From a virus, in IMG/VR virus record IMGVR_UViG_3300045995_000051, positions 1 through 43,788 of that record: a stretch of 43,788 bases of DNA; one strand, 5' to 3'. The position numbers were made by a program, and so were the translations under genes. Below are positions 39,373 through 43,788 of the stretch, piece after piece (position 1 is the first letter of the stretch; every line of letters begins with the position of its first letter). The notes beneath the pieces are model-generated. The model was not told the DNA's origin, ran no database searches, and saw only the letters and a list, made by a program, of their open reading frames with translations.

Positions 39373-40608
39373 TTAGCCCGCTGCGCCAGCAGTCAGGTTA
39401 TAGACAACACCGTTAGCTGGAGGATTCTTAACAACACAAGTCAACTCGGTTGTCAGAGTACCGCCAACTGCGTCGATACCATTGTCATTGGCATCTTGGT
39501 CTGCGTTGAATTCCTTATTTTGGGTCTTACGATCACCAAGATAAGCAGCACGGAACGTGGAGAGATCAACACCAATTGCCATCTTAGCCCAAGAAGTGTT
39601 GGAATTCAGCAGTGGGTGCTCAATCATCTGGAAAGCTCCACGACTTGTCTTAAGAGTCGAGTACTGTAAGCCCCAAGAAGTTTGACCATCTTGAATCTGA
39701 TAGAAACTACCAGTTGCCAGACGAGTAATATTGGTAATTACTTTCTTTGCTGCACCACCAACAAACAGGATACGCTCGTTACCAACTTTCGGATCGGTTG
39801 CCTGATTGAACAATGGATCGAGGAAGCCTTCCAGTTGAGGATAAGTGGTTGTACCACCAGCAGTATATACGTTGGTTACGCCAGCGTAGTAAGATGGGTA
39901 ATTGCCTGCAGTACCGACAATATTAACCAAACCATCCATTGTGCGGAAAGGTTGGCCATTACGAGTACCTTGAGATTTCTGACCGAAGATCAGAGCTTTC
40001 TCAATATCAGCAGCGTGGAATGCAGCACAGTCAGTACGCGATTCAGAGATGTTAGTATCACCAGCAATCATCATTGTCTGACGAATGGTGTCAGAGATTG
40101 CCCAAGTGTTACGGAAAATCTGAGTGTAGTTAGTGATACGAACTGGATTGATAATCAAGCTGTTGGGACGCAGCGAAGCTTCTTCGAAAGCATTACCAAC
40201 TTGATAGCAATCAGTAGAAGCAGGAACAGCGGCAGCAACCACAGTACCAACAGCACGAGTCACAGTCAATTGAGTTGCACTAATGACCGAATTAACAATA
40301 ACGTTCTCGTAAGAAGCAGAGTTGTTAACTCGCAGGATCATACCTGGGAGAATGTTAGCTGTCGAAACAACAGTCCAAGTTGTATCACTAATCAGTTGAC
40401 CTGCGGCAGATACAGTGATCTGAGGCAGCAACATTGTTTTAGTGAAAAAACCGTGTTCAGTTGCAACAGCAGTTTCAGATTGCAGCATAGAAGTCATGCC
40501 GAACAGAGGTGCCGAACCATTAGGCATCAGGCGAGTAATCATTCCTGCGAACGATTTCTTGGCAAGATCAGTGGTTAGGACCGAGGTATTAAACAAACCA
40601 GTAGACAT
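39373..40608 (-). CDS. Major capsid protein (SU10/DUF5309-like), 411 residues
   Basis: The protein has the length and pattern of HK97-fold capsid proteins of the SU10/DUF5309 family: an N-terminal region with TTDLAKKSFAGMITRLMPNG, a central FRTMDGLVNIVGTAGNYPS, then WGLQYSTLKTSRGAFQMIEHP and a C-terminal beta part ending TCVVKNPPANGVVYNL. The ribosome site AAAGGAAA is strong. Codons by eye look more GC-rich at third positions than in neighbouring genes, as expected for the most abundant virion protein. It lies downstream of scaffold and decoration genes. Confidence 0.87.
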   Translation of the reverse strand: MSTGLFNTSVLTTDLAKKSFAGMITRLMPNGSAPLFGMTSMLQSETAVATEHGFFTKTMLLPQITVSAAGQLISDTTWTVVSTANILPGMILRVNNSASYENVIVNSVISATQLTVTRAVGTVVAAAVPASTDCYQVGNAFEEASLRPNSLIINPVRITNYTQIFRNTWAISDTIRQTMMIAGDTNISESRTDCAAFHAADIEKALIFGQKSQGTRNGQPFRTMDGLVNIVGTAGNYPSYYAGVTNVYTAGGTTTYPQLEGFLDPLFNQATDPKVGNERILFVGGAAKKVITNITRLATGSFYQIQDGQTSWGLQYSTLKTSRGAFQMIEHPLLNSNTSWAKMAIGVDLSTFRAAYLGDRKTQNKEFNADQDANDNGIDAVGGTLTTELTCVVKNPPANGVVYNLTAGAAG

Positions 40609-40625
40609 TTCAGTTTCCTTTCAGA

Positions 40626-41024
40626 TTACAAAACATTCCAGTCCACAGTGGTGGCGCTGGTTTTAACAATATACACATCAACATTCGAGTTAGCTGGAAC
40701 AGTTGCTTTACCTTTGAGAGTAACACCAACACCAGCAGAGAATGTACCAGCAAAGCCAGTAGTGACAGAGATCTTAAACAGATATGCATCACCAATGTCC
40801 ATTTCTGGGAAAGCTGCAAGATAGTTAACAGCAGTATCAGTTGTAAGAACACGACCAGCAGTAAAGCCAGTATATTGCAGAACACCACCAGCAACTCGAG
40901 CAACTGTAATAGTGTCGATTGCATCAGCAGAGATAGAGATGATTACTGGATTTTGTTCAGTATCACCTGCGCGAGCATTACGAACCAAACCTTGGTCCTG
41001 AATAACTAGACGTTTATAGCCCAT
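40626..41024 (-). CDS. Head decoration protein, 132 residues
   Basis: MGYKRLVIQDQGLVRNARAG... is beta-rich (GDAYLFKISVTTGFAGTF, GVGVTLKGKATVPANSNVD). It lies between the scaffold and the capsid gene with an AAAGGAAAT ribosome site, and has the small size of decoration proteins that stabilise the expanded capsid. The assignment is by position and fold pattern. Confidence 0.7.
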   Translation of the reverse strand: MGYKRLVIQDQGLVRNARAGDTEQNPVIISISADAIDTITVARVAGGVLQYTGFTAGRVLTTDTAVNYLAAFPEMDIGDAYLFKISVTTGFAGTFSAGVGVTLKGKATVPANSNVDVYIVKTSATTVDWNVL

Positions 41025-41055
41025 GATATATTTCCTTTAAATAAGATAAGAGAGA

Positions 41056-41748
41056 TTACGCAAAAAACTTGCCCCAATTTTCAGACTCACTAACTGCTGT
41101 CTCTTTTGGTTTTGGAGCAGCTGCTGATGTGAAAGAAGTTAGGTACGCGGAGGCCATATCCTGAAGCTCTCTAGCAGAAGCACTTGGGAACTTTACTGTT
41201 AGTTGAGCTTGCAATGCTTCCATAATTGGAGCAGCTGCCGGATGATTCAAAGCTGGATTAGATTCACGGAGGGATTCAGAGACTTGGTGCCTCTTAACTT
41301 GCGAAGGGAGCCGGGCATCCAGACCTTCTTGAAACTTTGCCAAAGCAGCTTCTACAATTTTAGTAGATGCGAATGACGATTGAGCGTACGATCGTTGAGC
41401 AACATCATTAATAGCTTGAGCAAAAGCTGCTGCTGCATCAGGTCCACCAGAAGTAATTTTGGCTAGGAGTTCGGGTGGAACTTGAGCTGCGAAGTTAACT
41501 TTGCGAGCTGCTTCTAACATCTTAGCAGGATCTGCACCTGCAAACATATTAGCTGGGAGAGTTGTATCAACGTTCGGAGTAGTTGCAGGTTCCCACAAAG
41601 ACTTAAATTGATCCATGGGGGATTCCGGCGCTGCCGGTACAGGAGTTACCAATGGAGGCAAAGCTGCTTGTGCTGGAGTCGCTGGAGGAGGAGTTACATC
41701 AGTGGGAGTCGTCGATGTGGAACCAAAGATGTTAGAGAAGAAAGCCAT
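41056..41748 (-). CDS. Scaffold protein, 230 residues
   Basis: A Pro/Ala-rich, probably disordered N-terminus (TPPPATPAQAALPPLV) is followed by long helices (AAAFAQAINDVAQRSYAQS, QLTVKFPSASARELQDMAS) and a charged end. Such helical, low-complexity proteins directly before the capsid gene are assembly scaffolds, which shape the prohead and leave before packaging. No protease signature is seen. Confidence 0.75.
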   Translation of the reverse strand: MAFFSNIFGSTSTTPTDVTPPPATPAQAALPPLVTPVPAAPESPMDQFKSLWEPATTPNVDTTLPANMFAGADPAKMLEAARKVNFAAQVPPELLAKITSGGPDAAAAFAQAINDVAQRSYAQSSFASTKIVEAALAKFQEGLDARLPSQVKRHQVSESLRESNPALNHPAAAPIMEALQAQLTVKFPSASARELQDMASAYLTSFTSAAAPKPKETAVSESENWGKFFA

Positions 41749-41752
41749 AATA

Positions 41753-42025
41753 TTATTCCTGAGAGATGGTGATAGAAGAGTGGGTAAGAGAAGCTAATTC
41801 AACAAGCATTTTAAGAATGCCTATTTGACCTTGCAATTCGGCTTCTCGTTGCGCAAATGCAAGTGGGTTAAGTGGATCGAATTTGAGACCTAATTTCTCC
41901 TCAGCTGCATCCACAATATAATTCTGAATCAGCTGGAGGTTAGAGGTTGTGAGAGTTTGTCCGGCTATTATCTCCTCTTGGTTAAGTGAGTATCTAGTGA
42001 AGGTGGAGGGTAGGATATAAGACAT
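41753..42025 (-). CDS. Unknown 90-residue protein between portal and scaffold
   Basis: MSYILPSTFTRYSLNQEEII... is a helical protein, with TLTTSNLQLIQNYIVDAAEEK and an AEL-rich helix (AQREAELQGQIGILKML). It lies between the portal and scaffold genes with four bases to the next start. It may be a small assembly factor or tail-side protein. No family was recognised. Confidence 0.65.
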   Translation of the reverse strand: MSYILPSTFTRYSLNQEEIIAGQTLTTSNLQLIQNYIVDAAEEKLGLKFDPLNPLAFAQREAELQGQIGILKMLVELASLTHSSITISQE

Positions 42026-42032
42026 AGATTAC

Positions 42033-43788
42033 CTAACTTGGAATGGCGGCGCCTGCATCAGGAGTTGGAGCCGGTTGTTGTGGTTGTTGGGCTTGGATTG
42101 TTTGGATAAAAGAAGTTAGAGCATCAGGCTTAGGTGCTGGAGCTTGTCCAGGTTGTAGATAACCAAACTGTTGTGGAGTAGGTTGTGGATTATTCCAAGG
42201 TTGTCCTTTAGAAAGAGCTAGTTGTGCCATTTGCATCCATTGATTAGAAGCTTGTTCGTATGCAACTTGTTCTGGAGTTTTCTCAAAATCAGAAATTAGA
42301 GCACCTTGCGTTTTCATAAGATACGAGAACATCGGGCCCATATTATAATTTGCTGCAATCTGAGGCGAAGATCCAATCACCTGGAGAGAAGTTTGGAAAG
42401 AGTCAGCATTAATAAGTTTGGATGCTGGAGCCAATCCGTCTGTCATCTTAAAATTAACAACAGCCTTGCGGAGAGCAACTGGATCTATCTTAACTGAAGT
42501 CTTTTTATCTGCATAATAGATCTGATCTGGACCTTGATATTGTAAGATGTTTAATTTTAAGATTTCTTTCAGAGGGGTGAATACTTGATCTTCATAGAGG
42601 AGAGCTTGGTTTTGATCTCGTCCATTGGAGTTATTCATCACATCCGAGTATTCCGTTTGTGTCTTATTTCCTTTGACGAACTGACCTTGTCTTGCTGGAT
42701 TTTGTCCTGAGATAAGTTCTGAGAGTTTAATAACTGAACCCATTTCCTGCATGATAACACCAGATTGGTCATCTCTAAATGGAATCGCATAGTATGCTTC
42801 AGAGAGCGGCTTACCATATGCTGCTGGACGGACAGGTATTTTAGCTGACGGATTATCCGAGTTAATTTGCGCTTCTCCAACCCTCGATGGATCATACAAA
42901 CCTCGATCACTAATAGCACGACGACGAGCAGCAATTACAGAGTTCATCATTGCAGATGAAACTTCTTGAATACCTTGTACATTTTGTGCAAGAGATTTTG
43001 TCTGATAACCTAAACCATCTTCCAAAGGAACACCAAATAACATTGGAATGCGATTGTGAGCATTAGTTTGGCGCTCTGCATAGATAATGATTTGGTGGTT
43101 AACTACTACGAATTTCCAGATTTGTGGAGTGTTAGGTGCTGGGACTCGCATTGCGAAATCAGCAGGAATGATTCGCGCATAAAGAGTAGTTACCTCATAG
43201 ATATTTTTATATTGAATTTTCGAATTAGATTGTGAAGCTGCAGCCCATGCCATCCAGTCAGTTCCAACTCGGATGTTGGTGTTGATTAGTGCATCTTGAT
43301 TTATGGGTGGGATGTAATAAGAGGCAACTGAAGATGTGTTGATTGTATTACCTCCAAGACCTGATTCAAATGCGCGAGCGATATTGTCAGTCATTTTGTT
43401 AGGTAAGGCTGCAACATACATCTTAAGCGCCACACGAGACATTAGTTCTGTGTAACCTGCGAATTCACCTTTCTCAGAGATCTGAGTTGGATGCACTCGA
43501 GTGTCGAAAATAACATTGTAAGGATCAATGCGATTAAGAGTGTTACCTGACCAAATCACCTCTCTTGGCTTGCCCTGAATTCCGCCTGCGAATGATTGGT
43601 CTGTATCCAGAGCAGCAACTACTTTGTCTTGCCAAGATACCTCAACTGCGGATAGATTATATTTGAATCCATCACGGAAAAACATTTGGATATGACGAAT
43701 CCATCCACCAACTGTCTGTTGATTTCCGATAACTGCTTCCATTGCCATAGCTGCATCTTCGAATTCGGAGTTGGCAACACAACCGAAA
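42033..43788 (-). CDS. Portal protein, C-terminal part (continues at 1-423)
   Basis: The frame is open to the window end; its last 127 bases duplicate the first 127 of the window. Complete, the protein is 683 residues. It contains ISGQNPARQGQFVKGNKTQTEYSD and a central wing/stem with mixed strands, then a Gln/Pro-rich tail (NNPQPTPQQFGYLQPGQAP, QAQQPQQPAPTP), all in keeping with podovirus portal proteins. The Met at 43748 is internal, not the start. It forms the DNA channel at the packaging vertex. Confidence 0.83.
   Translation of the reverse strand, partial: FGCVANSEFEDAAMAMEAVIGNQQTVGGWIRHIQMFFRDGFKYNLSAVEVSWQDKVVAALDTDQSFAGGIQGKPREVIWSGNTLNRIDPYNVIFDTRVHPTQISEKGEFAGYTELMSRVALKMYVAALPNKMTDNIARAFESGLGGNTINTSSVASYYIPPINQDALINTNIRVGTDWMAWAAASQSNSKIQYKNIYEVTTLYARIIPADFAMRVPAPNTPQIWKFVVVNHQIIIYAERQTNAHNRIPMLFGVPLEDGLGYQTKSLAQNVQGIQEVSSAMMNSVIAARRRAISDRGLYDPSRVGEAQINSDNPSAKIPVRPAAYGKPLSEAYYAIPFRDDQSGVIMQEMGSVIKLSELISGQNPARQGQFVKGNKTQTEYSDVMNNSNGRDQNQALLYEDQVFTPLKEILKLNILQYQGPDQIYYADKKTSVKIDPVALRKAVVNFKMTDGLAPASKLINADSFQTSLQVIGSSPQIAANYNMGPMFSYLMKTQGALISDFEKTPEQVAYEQASNQWMQMAQLALSKGQPWNNPQPTPQQFGYLQPGQAPAPKPDALTSFIQTIQAQQPQQPAPTPDAGAAIPS
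43662..43788. repeat. Terminal overlap of a circular assembly (right copy)
   Basis: Exact copy of bases 1-127, inside the portal gene. It marks the closure point of the contig and should be trimmed to give the 43,661-bp circle. Confidence 0.93.

Overview
The window is the complete genome of a short-tailed (podovirus-like) double-stranded DNA phage, given as a linear cut of a circular assembly. Its first 127 bases are repeated exactly at its end, so the unique length is 43,661 bp. The cut falls inside the portal gene, which must be read across the ends. A terminase pair, portal, scaffold, capsid protein, two tailspikes, large internal virion proteins, holins and an endolysin identify a tailed phage. 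No tape-measure, sheath or long-tail genes are seen, which favours a podovirus. A lipobox peptide and a 3TM-type holin point to a Gram-negative host, but the host cannot be named. No integrase, repressor, RNA polymerase or tRNA was recognised, so the phage is probably virulent and probably uses host RNA polymerase.

The layout is two divergent blocks. All genes from about 3.4 to 19.3 kb are on the plus strand (early, replication, recombination and nucleotide genes). All genes from 19.3 kb through the end of the window and around to 2.1 kb are on the minus strand (late structural and lysis genes). The blocks diverge from a gene-free region at about 2.66-3.37 kb. This region holds five perfect DnaA boxes (TTATCCACA), one near-perfect box and several short iterons, so it looks like a bacterial-type replication origin. 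The blocks converge on a bidirectional terminator at about 19.28-19.31 kb.

The early block begins with unknown genes whose products end in a Gly-Phe tail, and a 371-bp regulatory stretch with nine TGGCAT/ATGCCA half-sites, a long inverted repeat and a candidate TTGACA promoter. It continues with a SprT-like metallopeptidase, a row of tightly packed tiny genes and an SF1 (RecD/Dda-like) helicase. A perfect 17-bp inverted repeat that would fold into a two-tier hairpin follows at about 10.04-10.11 kb. Next come a recombination set (Cas4-like PD-(D/E)XK nuclease, Sak4-like ATPase, candidate ssDNA-binding protein), a family A DNA polymerase with unusual motif residues, an AP2-domain protein, a DUF3987-like ATPase, a MazG-like protein with a zinc ribbon, a DEDDh exonuclease and a 43-residue lipoprotein.

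The late block, in transcription order, is small terminase, large terminase, portal, a 90-aa protein, scaffold, decoration protein, major capsid protein, a 147-aa protein and a head-tail adaptor. A duplicated tailspike plus small-membrane-protein module follows, then a tail/hub protein, endolysin, small beta-rich virion proteins, a protein made of nine 20-residue repeats, two lysis-type membrane proteins and the large internal (ejection) proteins. The most unusual elements are the oriC-like region, the half-site cluster, the 17-bp hairpin, the 20-residue repeat protein and the duplicated tailspike module.
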